Virus record (IMG/VR): IMGVR_UViG_3300036785_000173
Span: 1 to 23,909 of that record
Length of the DNA stretch: 23,909 bases
Direction: 5' to 3' (one strand)
From: a virus
The notes beneath the pieces are model-generated. The model ran no database searches and was not told the origin of the DNA. It worked only from the letters and a program-made list of their open reading frames with translations. This document shows, one piece after another, positions 13,358 through 19,309 of this stretch. Position numbers and translations under genes: made by a program. The first letter of the stretch is position 1; every line of letters starts with the position of its first letter.

Positions 13358-13378
13358 GGCGGGTTGTCCGCGGTGTGT
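13358..13378 (-). repeat. Duplicated intergenic element, copy A
   Basis: GGCGGGTTGTCCGCG followed by GTGTGT on the plus strand matches 15022-15042 at 20 of 21 bases. It lies just after the stop of the 151-residue gene in minus-strand order. Confidence 0.8.
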
Positions 13379-13388
13379 GAGATCCGGG

Positions 13389-13844
13389 CTAGGCGCCGGC
13401 GTTCTCCTTTGCAGCCGGCGCGTTTTTCGCGCGAATGTCGGCGAGCATGGCCCCGTCGCGATTGTAGGCGTGCGCCCGGGCGGCGGTGATCGCGGCGTTA
13501 AGCTTGTCGCCGGTGATCTCGTAAAGCTCGCGTTCGGAACCGCGCCGCTCGCGAAGCCAGCGGGTTATGGCCAAGGCGCCGTCCTGCAGATCGATCACGA
13601 AGGCGCCGTTTTCTTTGTAAGCCATAGCCGCGGGGTCGGCGCACCCGTGCACGCCGATTGAAAGCTCACCGCCGAAGAAATTGCCGACAATCTGGCAGAA
13701 GCGGGCGGCGCCGTAGCTGTCGCCGCGCACGTTGCGTTCGTTCATGTAGTCGAGGAACGAAACAACGCTTTCGAGGCCGCCATTCCAGTGCAGATATACG
13801 GCAGCTTGAGCGTCGGGAAAGATGACGTAACAGCGATTTCCCAT
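13389..13844 (-). CDS. Conserved accessory protein, 151 aa
   Basis: The protein starts MGNRCYVIFPDAQAAVYLHW and continues NGGLESVVSFLDYM, then YGAARFCQIVGNFFGGELSI, a pattern I recall in conserved proteins of unknown function on alphaproteobacterial plasmids and phages (MGNRAxxxF, YLHWNGG, YGxARxxQIIGNFFGG). I chose the ATG at 13844 because it begins this conserved MGNR start and lies directly after the stop of the gene before it. The C-terminal half (ALAITRWLRERRGSERELYE) is helical. No catalytic motif is known. Confidence 0.8.
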   Translation of the reverse strand: MGNRCYVIFPDAQAAVYLHWNGGLESVVSFLDYMNERNVRGDSYGAARFCQIVGNFFGGELSIGVHGCADPAAMAYKENGAFVIDLQDGALAITRWLRERRGSERELYEITGDKLNAAITAARAHAYNRDGAMLADIRAKNAPAAKENAGA

Positions 13845-13848
13845 CGGT

Positions 13849-14016
13849 CTAGATCTCCCGGGCGAAGCGGCGGGCGACATTGGCGCGCGCGGCGTTTTCA
13901 AGAGCGGCCCATTTCACGGCGGTGGCGCGCGAAGGTGTGGTTTCCGCACACCCGCTGATGCTGAATTGCGGAACGCCCTGATAGGGCGCCCGGCGTTCAA
14001 CCTTAACCGTGGTCAC
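13849..14016 (-). CDS. Hypothetical protein, 55 aa
   Basis: The protein begins with GTG at 14016 and reads TTVKVERRAPYQGVPQFSIS, then TAVKWAALENAARANVARRF. The GTG overlaps the TGA of the 67-residue gene (GTGA), favouring it over an upstream GTG at 14031. It ends four bases before the next ATG. The family is not recognised; the composition is basic. Confidence 0.55.
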   Translation of the reverse strand: MTTVKVERRAPYQGVPQFSISGCAETTPSRATAVKWAALENAARANVARRFAREI

Positions 14017-14216
14017 GCTTGCACCCCGCACGCGGCGAGGAAACGCGCACGATCGAAGCGCGGATTTTCACCGGCGAGCCGGTTGGCGAATTGCGTGGCG
14101 ATGTCCGCGCGCGCGGTGTCATAGCCGGTGGCGTAGTCGGCGCTTTCGTCGGCGCCCGGGATGGATTGCAGACTGCGCACGGTGGCGGCGATCAGTTCAA
14201 AGTGTCGGCGTTGCAT
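14013..14216 (-). CDS. Conserved small phage protein, 67 aa
   Basis: The protein starts MQRRHFELIAATVRSLQSIP and ends NPRFDRARFLAACGV. I recall many small proteins in alphaproteobacterial phages and plasmids with the same frame, (R)xHFELIA near the N-terminus and NPRFDxxRFLxAC at the C-terminus; their role is unknown. The start at 14216 is decided by the shared AGGACAGACAC leader nine bases after the AGGA core. It heads a three-gene unit (67, 55 and 151 residues). Confidence 0.8.
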   Translation of the reverse strand: MQRRHFELIAATVRSLQSIPGADESADYATGYDTARADIATQFANRLAGENPRFDRARFLAACGVQA

Positions 14217-14218
14217 CG

Positions 14219-14229
14219 GTGTCTGTCCT
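14219..14229 (-). promoter_or_regulatory. Shared leader AGGACAGACAC, copy 2
   Basis: On the minus strand AGGACAGACACCG directly precedes the ATG at 14216, and CCGCCAAAAAC precedes the element, as in copy 3. Confidence 0.8.
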
Positions 14230-14270
14230 GTTTTTGGCGGTGCGCGGGTGCGCCCGTGCGGGTATCTAGA

Positions 14271-14287
14271 TACGTCTTTTCGGCGTA
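14271..14287 (-). promoter_or_regulatory. Dyad TACGTC-TTTTC-GGCGTA, copy 1
   Basis: The 17-base element TACGTCTTTTCGGCGTA is an imperfect inverted repeat. On the minus strand it lies between a possible -35 TTTACA and -10 TATCTA (15-base spacing), about 55 bases before the ATG at 14216. A nearly identical copy lies at 15593-15609. It looks like an operator built into a promoter spacer. Confidence 0.55.
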
Positions 14288-14318
14288 TGTAAAGCGTCAT
14301 CTCGCCGCGGGGCCTTTG

Positions 14319-14346
14319 GCGTGCGCCAGGCGCGCCTGGCGCACGC
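14319..14346. repeat. Perfect 28-bp palindrome
   Basis: The left arm GCGTGCGCCAGGCG (14319-14332) is followed directly by its exact reverse complement (14333-14346), with no loop. It lies between the hairpin after the 158-residue gene and the promoter-like dyad of the next unit. No T-run follows. A dimeric protein site or a cruciform is more likely than a terminator. Confidence 0.85.
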
Positions 14347-14413
14347 GGAAGCGCCCGCCGGCGGGGGTTCGCTGGCGGGTTTTTCAGGGTGAGCGCATCG
14401 CCGGCGCCAGCTA

Positions 14414-14440
14414 GGCCCGCCACCTGCTAAGGCGCGGGCC
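14414..14440 (-). terminator. GC hairpin with conserved loop, after the 158-residue gene
   Basis: GGCCCGC (14414-14420) pairs with GCGGGCC (14434-14440). The 13-base loop CACCTGCTAAGGC is identical to that at 14998-15010, although the stems differ. It lies 31 bases past the stop of the minus-strand gene. There is no T-run. Confidence 0.6.
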
Positions 14441-14471
14441 ATGTGGCGCTGTAGCGCGAAGGGCGGGCGGG

Positions 14472-14948
14472 CTAGTCGGCGCCGCGCGCCTCGCGATAGT
14501 CGGCGATCTCTTGCGCTTCGCGCGATGCGGTGGCGTCATAGTCGGCGAGCGCGTGCGCGGCGTAAGCCGCGTCGGTTTCGTCGCCATAGATTTCGCCTGA
14601 GACGGAACCGGCCATGCCGGCGCCCATAGTCCAGCCGGCGAGGAAACCGCGGCCATGCGGCAAGCGGGCGATAATCGGCTGCAGGGTGTCACTGTCCCCG
14701 TGCGGGTCACAATAACAGCCGGTAGTCCGGGCGAGCCGGGTTCCGCGCAAATGATCGTTCGCGCTTTCCAGCCGGAGTGAGAACGTGGAGCCCGCACGAT
14801 CGATCGTGAGCGCATCGCGCGTGCTGGAATAGAAACCGCGGCCCTTGCCCGGGCGCGTCGGGCTCCACTGGTAAGGGCCGCAAAACTTGCGGGCCTTCGC
14901 CCGTTCGGCGAGCGGGCGGGCGTAATCGATCAGGGTAATCGTTTGCAT
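14472..14948 (-). CDS. Conserved accessory protein, 158 aa
   Basis: The protein starts MQTITLIDYARPLAERAKAR. The part IIARLPHGRGFLAGWTMGAG, about residues 91-110, followed by an acidic helical C-terminus with TDAAYAAHALADY, matches a family I recall on plasmids and phages of alphaproteobacteria (RLPxGRFLAGWSMGEGMA); its function is unknown. The start is decided by the shared leader AGGACAGACACCG directly upstream. It forms a single-gene unit between two hairpins. Confidence 0.78.
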   Translation of the reverse strand: MQTITLIDYARPLAERAKARKFCGPYQWSPTRPGKGRGFYSSTRDALTIDRAGSTFSLRLESANDHLRGTRLARTTGCYCDPHGDSDTLQPIIARLPHGRGFLAGWTMGAGMAGSVSGEIYGDETDAAYAAHALADYDATASREAQEIADYREARGAD

Positions 14949-14950
14949 CG

Positions 14951-14961
14951 GTGTCTGTCCT
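14951..14961 (-). promoter_or_regulatory. Shared leader AGGACAGACAC, copy 3
   Basis: On the minus strand CCCGCCAAAACAGGACAGAC, then ACCG, directly precedes the ATG at 14948. Confidence 0.8.
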
Positions 14962-14990
14962 GTTTTGGCGGGCTGTCCCCGCACGCCAAA

Positions 14991-15017
14991 GGCTCGCCAC
15001 CTGCTAAGGCGCGAGCC
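14991..15017 (-). terminator. GC hairpin with conserved loop, after the 93-residue gene
   Basis: GGCTCGC (14991-14997) pairs with GCGAGCC (15011-15017) around the loop CACCTGCTAAGGC. On the minus strand it follows the stop at 15051 and is followed by TTTGGCGTGCGGGG, as at 13325. Confidence 0.65.
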
Positions 15018-15021
15018 GGTT

Positions 15022-15042
15022 GGCGGGTTGTCCGCGATGTGT
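15022..15042 (-). repeat. Duplicated intergenic element, copy B
   Basis: GGCGGGTTGTCCGCG followed by ATGTGT on the plus strand matches 13358-13378 at 20 of 21 bases. Confidence 0.8.
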
Positions 15043-15050
15043 CGGCGCGG

Positions 15051-15332
15051 CTATTCTTTCCAGCTAATGAACATGACGGTGCAAGAGCCGTAGGGACGGA
15101 ATTCTACGGTGTCGCCATAGCTGGCGACAGTTCCGCGGACGCCGCTAAGCCCCATCGCGGCTTTGGCGCGCTTCATAAGCGTTGGCGCATAGCCGCGGGG
15201 TTCAATCCGCCCGTTTCCGTCCCATCCCTTGAAATGTGGCCATTCCGGCATGGCGACCACGGCGCGGCGAACCCATGAATAGTTCGCCTCGCCGCCGAAC
15301 GTATCGGTGTATTCAACGTTATAGAGATGCAT
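15051..15332 (-). CDS. Conserved accessory protein, 93 aa
   Basis: The protein reads MHLYNVEYTDTFGGEANYSW, then VRRAVVAMPEW, MKRAKAAMGLSGVRGTVASY and YGDTVEFRPYGSCTVMFISW. The patterns YTDTFxGEANYSWVRR and RAKAAxGLxGVRG are ones I recall in small conserved plasmid and phage proteins of unknown role. The start is decided by AGGACAGACACCG directly upstream. The gene before it ends 15 bases upstream. Confidence 0.8.
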   Translation of the reverse strand: MHLYNVEYTDTFGGEANYSWVRRAVVAMPEWPHFKGWDGNGRIEPRGYAPTLMKRAKAAMGLSGVRGTVASYGDTVEFRPYGSCTVMFISWKE

Positions 15333-15334
15333 CG

Positions 15335-15345
15335 GTGTCTGTCCT
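15335..15345 (-). promoter_or_regulatory. Shared leader AGGACAGACAC, copy 4
   Basis: On the minus strand it lies in the 15-base gap between the stop of the Cys-rich gene (15348) and the ATG at 15332, so the leader alone fills the whole space. Confidence 0.8.
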
Positions 15346-15347
15346 TT

Positions 15348-15542
15348 TTAGTTGAATTCGATTTCGTCGCTATGATCAGGCGAGCAAGTTAGTCCGCATT
15401 GCGGGCAATCGTCGTCGCACGTGCAAGCCCATTCGTCGCTCCATTCGCAAGCGCAATCCGGGCAAACGTAGTTGTTTAGGAACCATGCGCCATCTTCTTT
15501 GTAAGCTCGCGCACGATCGCTGGAATTTGGCGGCCAAGCCAT
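15348..15542 (-). CDS. Small zinc-ribbon-like protein, 64 aa
   Basis: The C-terminal half is Cys-rich: CPDCACEW, then CTCDDDCPQCGLTC, residues about 30-55, with eight cysteines in CxxC-like pairs, typical of a zinc ribbon. The tail HSDEIEFN is acidic. The N-terminus reads MAWPPNSSDRARAYKEDGAW. I chose ATG at 15542 because AAAGGACAGACAGACA precedes it. Such proteins bind nucleic acid or protein; the role here is unknown. It is the first gene of the leftward accessory block, with the promoter-like dyad at 15593 about 50 bases upstream. Confidence 0.72.
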   Translation of the reverse strand: MAWPPNSSDRARAYKEDGAWFLNNYVCPDCACEWSDEWACTCDDDCPQCGLTCSPDHSDEIEFN

Positions 15543-15546
15543 TGTC

Positions 15547-15556
15547 TGTCTGTCCT
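15547..15556 (-). promoter_or_regulatory. Shared leader AGGACAGAC, copy 5 (variant)
   Basis: On the minus strand AGGACAGACAGACA precedes the ATG at 15542. ACAG replaces the ACAC of the other copies. Confidence 0.7.
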
Positions 15557-15592
15557 TTGGTAACGGCGCGTCATGCGCCTTGGCCCGTGGCA

Positions 15593-15609
15593 TACGTCTT
15601 TTAGGCGTA
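15593..15609 (-). promoter_or_regulatory. Dyad TACGTC-TTTTA-GGCGTA, copy 2
   Basis: TACGTCTTTTAGGCGTA differs by one base from the copy at 14271-14287. On the minus strand it lies between a possible -35 TTGCAT and -10 TATGCC (17-base spacing), about 50 bases before the ATG at 15542. Confidence 0.55.
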
Positions 15610-15650
15610 GGATGCAAGCGCCGTGCGGGTGCGACAGAACGCGCACGTGT

Positions 15651-15685
15651 GTGTGGTCGCGGGTGTGGTCGTGGGTGTGGTCGCC
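15651..15685. repeat. 12-base tandem repeat GTGTGGTCGYGG, about three units
   Basis: Three consecutive units, GTGTGGTCGCGG, GTGTGGTCGTGG and GTGTGGTCGCC, lie head to tail; the last is one base short. It sits just upstream of the leftward promoter-like dyad. Confidence 0.85.
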
Positions 15686-15922
15686 ACTGTCTCAGGCATA
15701 GCCAAGCCTAGCCCGTGTTACCCGCATCCTCGCCTTGGCCGGAACCGGCTCACGCTGGCGCTATGGACCCGAAATCGGGCGGGTTGCAGTTGCTCTGGCA
15801 GGAACTACACTCCCGAGGGAACTAGACCCTAACACCCTGCTTTTCCACATGCATTTCCCACGTACCCATGTTCATCGAACTATATTCAACGACCCGGGGT
15901 CGCCGACCATGGTTTTGTGGCA

Positions 15923-15938
15923 GGGGGGAGGAGGGGGG
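15923..15938 (+). other. Poly-G run, possible G-quadruplex
   Basis: Six G, A, two G, A, six G in a row. Such a run can fold into a G-quadruplex on the plus strand. It precedes TTAAAAATGG. Confidence 0.6.
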
Positions 15939-16109
15939 CAGTTAAAAATGGCTACCTCACATCCGCTACGCCCTCGCGCACGCGAGCAACAGTTGCCGGC
16001 GTAACCGGGCGCGAGCCCGCGCGCGATGTTTCCGCCGCAACCCCCCTGCCCACGTACCGAGTTCTCACAGTAACGCCCCCCGAGGCTCCAACCCGCGGCT
16101 CTGGATTTT

Positions 16110-16141
16110 CGCGGGCCGCCGTTGCCGCGCCGCGGCCCGCG
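16110..16141. repeat. 10-bp perfect inverted repeat
   Basis: CGCGGGCCGC (16110-16119) pairs with GCGGCCCGCG (16132-16141) around a 12-base loop. It is not followed by T residues on the plus strand. On the minus strand GAAAATCC follows. It lies 46 bases before the first gene of the structural operon. Confidence 0.7.
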
Positions 16142-16186
16142 TCTTCGGCTTGACGCTTTCAGGCAAACGCTTCCACGCGCGCCGGC

Positions 16187-16549
16187 ATGATCAAGCCCCA
16201 CGAGAAGCCCGCGAAGCCCCGCCATTCGGTGAGCGACGCCGAGGTCGATCGGCTGACCGATTTGGCCCTCGACGCGATCAACCGGCAGGCCGATGTGCAG
16301 ATGACCGATGGGCTTGGCCGGAACTGGGATCTGCGCGCCGTGCATGACCCGGCGCTCGGGCTGGCGATGACCCTGATGCAGAGCTTCCCGCCGGACGAGA
16401 CGGGGGTGAGCCCGGACCCGATCACCGCCTTGCGGGTGCTCAGCGGGGCGTTGTTCGGCACCGAGCAGATCAATGACGTGCTGCAGGCGCAGATCCTCGC
16501 CCTGGATGAGCAGGTGGCCACCACGTCAGCGCCGAAGGCGCGGCAATGA
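16187..16549 (+). CDS. Hypothetical protein, 120 aa
   Basis: The protein starts MIKPHEKPAKPRHSVSDAEV. It is helical and slightly acidic (LTDLALDAINRQADVQM, LAMTLMQSF, ITALRVLSGALFG) with no recognised domain. The ribosome site is weak. It is the first gene of the rightward structural operon and its stop overlaps the next ATG. Function unknown. Confidence 0.72.
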   Translation: MIKPHEKPAKPRHSVSDAEVDRLTDLALDAINRQADVQMTDGLGRNWDLRAVHDPALGLAMTLMQSFPPDETGVSPDPITALRVLSGALFGTEQINDVLQAQILALDEQVATTSAPKARQ

Positions 16550-16782
16550 CCCGGGTAGAGCCGTTGCACACGGAAGCCTATGCCCGTGCATTGGCGCATC
16601 GGATCGGTGAACAGCTTCGCAGTGAAGGCTTGCCGGTGATGGGCGCCGACCAGATGGCCGGCGAGACGGTGCTGATCGCTTTTCGCATGCCGAACGGCAA
16701 GCTGTGGACGGCGAAGGGCGCGGTCGAGGCCGCCGACCCCGAGCGGTTCCGCGCCGCCTACCGGGAGCAGACAGGTGCCTAG
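16546..16782 (+). CDS. Hypothetical protein, 78 aa
   Basis: The protein begins MTRVEPLHTEAYARALAHRI and contains strands TVLIAFRMPNGKLWTAKGAV, ending with a helix (PERFRAAYREQTGA). The ATG overlaps the previous TGA (ATGA) and its stop lies inside the next short gene. Small phage proteins like this occur before portal genes, but no family is recognised. Confidence 0.68.
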   Translation: MTRVEPLHTEAYARALAHRIGEQLRSEGLPVMGADQMAGETVLIAFRMPNGKLWTAKGAVEAADPERFRAAYREQTGA

Positions 16783-16927
16783 GCGCGTCCCGACGCTGCA
16801 GGCGGTCTACGAGGCGCAGCGGCGACGCTGGCGGCGGGATCACCCGCTGGCCCTGGCCACCGCCTGGACGCCGCCCCCGGACGACCCGCGCTACGTCGCG
16901 CCGGAACATGAGGCGCCGAAACCGTGA
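16775..16927 (+). CDS. Short basic protein with GTG start, 50 aa
   Basis: The protein reads PRRVPTLQAVYEAQRRRWRR after the GTG, then a Pro-rich tail (TPPPDDPRYVAPEHEAPKP). The GTG lies eight bases before the previous stop and its own TGA overlaps the GTG of the following gene (GTGA), so translation would be continuous. The chain of overlaps is the main support. Function unknown. Confidence 0.5.
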   Translation: MPRRVPTLQAVYEAQRRRWRRDHPLALATAWTPPPDDPRYVAPEHEAPKP

Positions 16928-17151
16928 CGATCGTAGCCCTGCAGACGGTGCTGGTCGCCAATGGCGCGCGCAGCCGCAAGACCGGGCGCCCCGTCGCCGG
17001 GGCGCCGTCCCTGGTGGAGATCAAGGCGGCGCAACTGCTGCGGTCCTGCGGCCTGTCGATCAAGGCCGTGGCGTTCGACATGGGCCGTTCGAAGTCGTGG
17101 GTGAGCCAGTGGACCCGCGGCCCACAACGCCGGCGGGGGGCTTATGACTGA
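16924..17151 (+). CDS. Small HTH protein, 75 aa
   Basis: The centre and C-terminus, AAQLLRSCGLSIKAVAFDMG, then RSKSWVSQWTRGP (about residues 35-67), form a helix-turn-helix of the resolvase/homeodomain-like kind. The N-terminal half is basic. It starts with GTG overlapping the previous stop and ends overlapping the portal start. It may be a DNA-binding packaging or regulatory accessory; the role is not shown. Confidence 0.65.
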   Translation: MTIVALQTVLVANGARSRKTGRPVAGAPSLVEIKAAQLLRSCGLSIKAVAFDMGRSKSWVSQWTRGPQRRRGAYD

Positions 17152-19294
17152 CGCGCGCGAGAGCGGCCCGCAGTTCGATGCGCAGAAGACCCCCGCCGAA
17201 GGCGCGAGCGGCGACGACGATTTGCTGCAGCGGTTCGATGACTGGGATGTGGCGCTGACCCAGCACTGGTCCGCCTGGCGATCGAACGCCCGCTACTGGT
17301 ACGCCTTCGTGTCGGGGGAACAGTGGACCACCGAAGAGATCGCCGTGATGGAGGAAGGCGAGAAGATCCCGGTCACCTTCAACCTGACCGCGCCGGTGAT
17401 CGACGCCGTGCAGGGGGCCGAGATCCAGAACCGCCAGCAGGTGCAGTATTACCCGCGCGAAGTCGGTGACACCGGGATTTCCGACGTGCTCACCCAAGGC
17501 GCTGAATATGTGCAGGACGAATGCAACGGCGATCAGGAGGACAGCGAGGCGTTTTGGGATTGCTTGGTGACCGGCCTCGGCTGGACGGAGACGCGGCCAG
17601 AGGTCGAAGCCGATCAGGTGATGCTGATCAAGGAACGGGTCGATCCGCTGCAGATCATGGTCGATCCGGCGGCCCGCAAACGCTGCTTGGAGGATCGCCG
17701 TTACCTGAAGCGCGAGATCCCGATGTCGGCGGACGAATTCGAGGATTTCAAGGCAGAGATTGGCCGCACGGACATTTCCGGCGACGGCGTCGGGCTCGGC
17801 GACGGCAAGCGGGTGACGATCGTGGAGCCGCGGCAGCGGTACACCCACGGCATGCTCGGCGAAGGCTACGATCAGGACACCGTGATCGTCGCCGAGTGGC
17901 AGTGGTGGGATCGCGAGCCGGTGATGCTGGCCGCCCTGCCCGACCCGCAGAACCCCGGGGTGGTGAAGATCCAGAAGCTGGCCCCTGACGATTTCAAGCA
18001 GGTGAAGGCGCAGACCCCGGACCTGAAGTTCTCCAAGAGCCACCAGAAGGTCTATTACCGGGCCTTCGTCGGCGAAGGTGAAGTGCTGTTCAAGGAACAG
18101 CTTCCCGAGAACGATTTCCGCTACCAATGCATCACCGGCAAGCGCGATCGCAACAGCGGCACGTGGTTCGGGCTGATCAAGCCGATGGTCGATCCTGGCC
18201 GTTTCGTCAACAAGCTCTATTCCGAGATCCTGCACATCATCCGCACCAACGCCAACGGCGGCATGGCCTTGGAAGAGGATGCGGTCGCCGACATCCGCAA
18301 GTTCGAAGCCACCTGGGCCTCCACTGACAAGATCACGTGGCTGAAGCCGGGGGCTCTGTCCGGCGCGCACGGCGCCAAGATGCTCCCCAAGCAGCCGCCG
18401 ACCATTCAGACGGCGCTGTTCCAGTTGATGGAATTCGCCAAGGACATGGTCAAGGCCACCACCGGCGTGAATGAGGAAATCCTCGGCCTGGTGGGTCGCG
18501 AACAGGCCGGGGTTTTGGAGCAGCAGCGCAAGCAGGCGGCCTATGGGATCTTGAGCGCCTTCTTCGACGCCAAACGCCGCTATCAGCGCCAGCAGGGCAA
18601 GCTGCTGCTGGCGCAGATGCGCGAGTATTTCCCGCCCGACAAGCTGGTGCGGATCGTTGACCAGGGCACCTCGCAGTTCGTGCCGTTGGCGCAGTCGCTG
18701 GACGCGCAGCAGTACGACATCATCGTAGACGAGGCGCCCGCCGGCCCCGACCAGAAGGCGAAGGTGATGCAGGTGCTGCTGCCGCTGCTGCCGCAGCTTC
18801 TGCAGGCGGGCTTGATCGGCCCGGAAGAGATCGCCGACATCATGCCGTACCTCGACGTGCCCGCCGCAGTATCGATGAAGCTGGCGAACAGCATCCGCCA
18901 GAAAGCGCAGGCGCAGCAGCAGGCGGCGATCCCGCAGCAGCAGGCCGCGCAGATCGCGCAGATGGCCGAACTGCAGAACAAGCAGGCCGACACCGGGAGC
19001 AAGAAAGCCGACGCCGCCCACAAGCAGGCGCAGGCGTTCAAGGCGGTCACCGACGCGCATGCGTCGCACATCGGCCTTGGCGTCGAGTTCCTCAAAGAAG
19101 CGACCGGCGCGCCATCCGCGGCGTCGGCGGGTCCGGGCGGGGCGAACATCGGCCCCGGGCAGATCCGCCACGCGCAGCCGCCGGCGATCCCTCCCGGCCA
19201 GCCCGGCACCCCGGGGGAAAGCCGCCTGCCGCCGCCCGGGGTCGCACCGCAAGTGACCCAGCCCGGCTCGCGGCAGCCGCCGATCCCGATGTAG
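17144..19294 (+). CDS. Portal protein, P22-type, 716 aa
   Basis: The portal forms the ring at the unique vertex through which DNA enters, and joins the terminase and the adaptor. The N-terminal part LLQRFDDWDVALTQHWSAWR, RYWYAFVSGEQW, IPVTFNLTAPVIDAVQGAEI, then QQVQYYPRE, is typical of P22-like portals, as is the central VDPLQIMVDPAARKR and the helical stretch ATTGVNEEILGLVGREQAGV. The C-terminus from about residue 580 is a long Gln/Ala-rich helical barrel (AQAQQQAAIPQQQAAQIAQM) followed by a Pro/Gly tail. The length of 716 fits this family. It overlaps the HTH gene start by eight bases. Confidence 0.92.
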   Translation: MTDARESGPQFDAQKTPAEGASGDDDLLQRFDDWDVALTQHWSAWRSNARYWYAFVSGEQWTTEEIAVMEEGEKIPVTFNLTAPVIDAVQGAEIQNRQQVQYYPREVGDTGISDVLTQGAEYVQDECNGDQEDSEAFWDCLVTGLGWTETRPEVEADQVMLIKERVDPLQIMVDPAARKRCLEDRRYLKREIPMSADEFEDFKAEIGRTDISGDGVGLGDGKRVTIVEPRQRYTHGMLGEGYDQDTVIVAEWQWWDREPVMLAALPDPQNPGVVKIQKLAPDDFKQVKAQTPDLKFSKSHQKVYYRAFVGEGEVLFKEQLPENDFRYQCITGKRDRNSGTWFGLIKPMVDPGRFVNKLYSEILHIIRTNANGGMALEEDAVADIRKFEATWASTDKITWLKPGALSGAHGAKMLPKQPPTIQTALFQLMEFAKDMVKATTGVNEEILGLVGREQAGVLEQQRKQAAYGILSAFFDAKRRYQRQQGKLLLAQMREYFPPDKLVRIVDQGTSQFVPLAQSLDAQQYDIIVDEAPAGPDQKAKVMQVLLPLLPQLLQAGLIGPEEIADIMPYLDVPAAVSMKLANSIRQKAQAQQQAAIPQQQAAQIAQMAELQNKQADTGSKKADAAHKQAQAFKAVTDAHASHIGLGVEFLKEATGAPSAASAGPGGANIGPGQIRHAQPPAIPPGQPGTPGESRLPPPGVAPQVTQPGSRQPPIPM

Positions 19295-19309
19295 CAGAAA
19301 GGCGCAAAA

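Larger units (their letters stand above)
15543..16186. other. Non-coding region before the structural genes
   Basis: About 640 bases without a convincing gene. It holds a promoter-like dyad for the leftward block, a 12-base tandem repeat (15651-15685), an A/T-rich patch around 15840-15895, a poly-G run (15923-15938) and a strong hairpin (16110-16141). An 18-codon frame with ATG at 15949 follows the G-run but is too short to support. TTGACG at 16149 or so, after the hairpin, might be a -35 for the structural operon, but no good -10 follows. Confidence 0.5.

Noticed and set aside
13279-15050. A CRISPR-like array, because of repeated spacers
   Set aside because: The repeats lie between genes of different length, are not evenly spaced and contain hairpins and gene starts. 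No cas gene is present.
15744-15835. A tRNA-like arrangement on the minus strand (GTTC and GAGC around six bases, then a CCCGA/TCGGG stem)
   Set aside because: No seven-base acceptor stem, no proper anticodon arm and no TTC-type T-loop could be fitted.
15735-16004. An 89-codon plus-strand frame in the non-coding gap
   Set aside because: It has no ribosome site and no conserved-looking composition, and it crosses the G-run. The short part from 15949 has a G-rich region upstream but only 18 codons.
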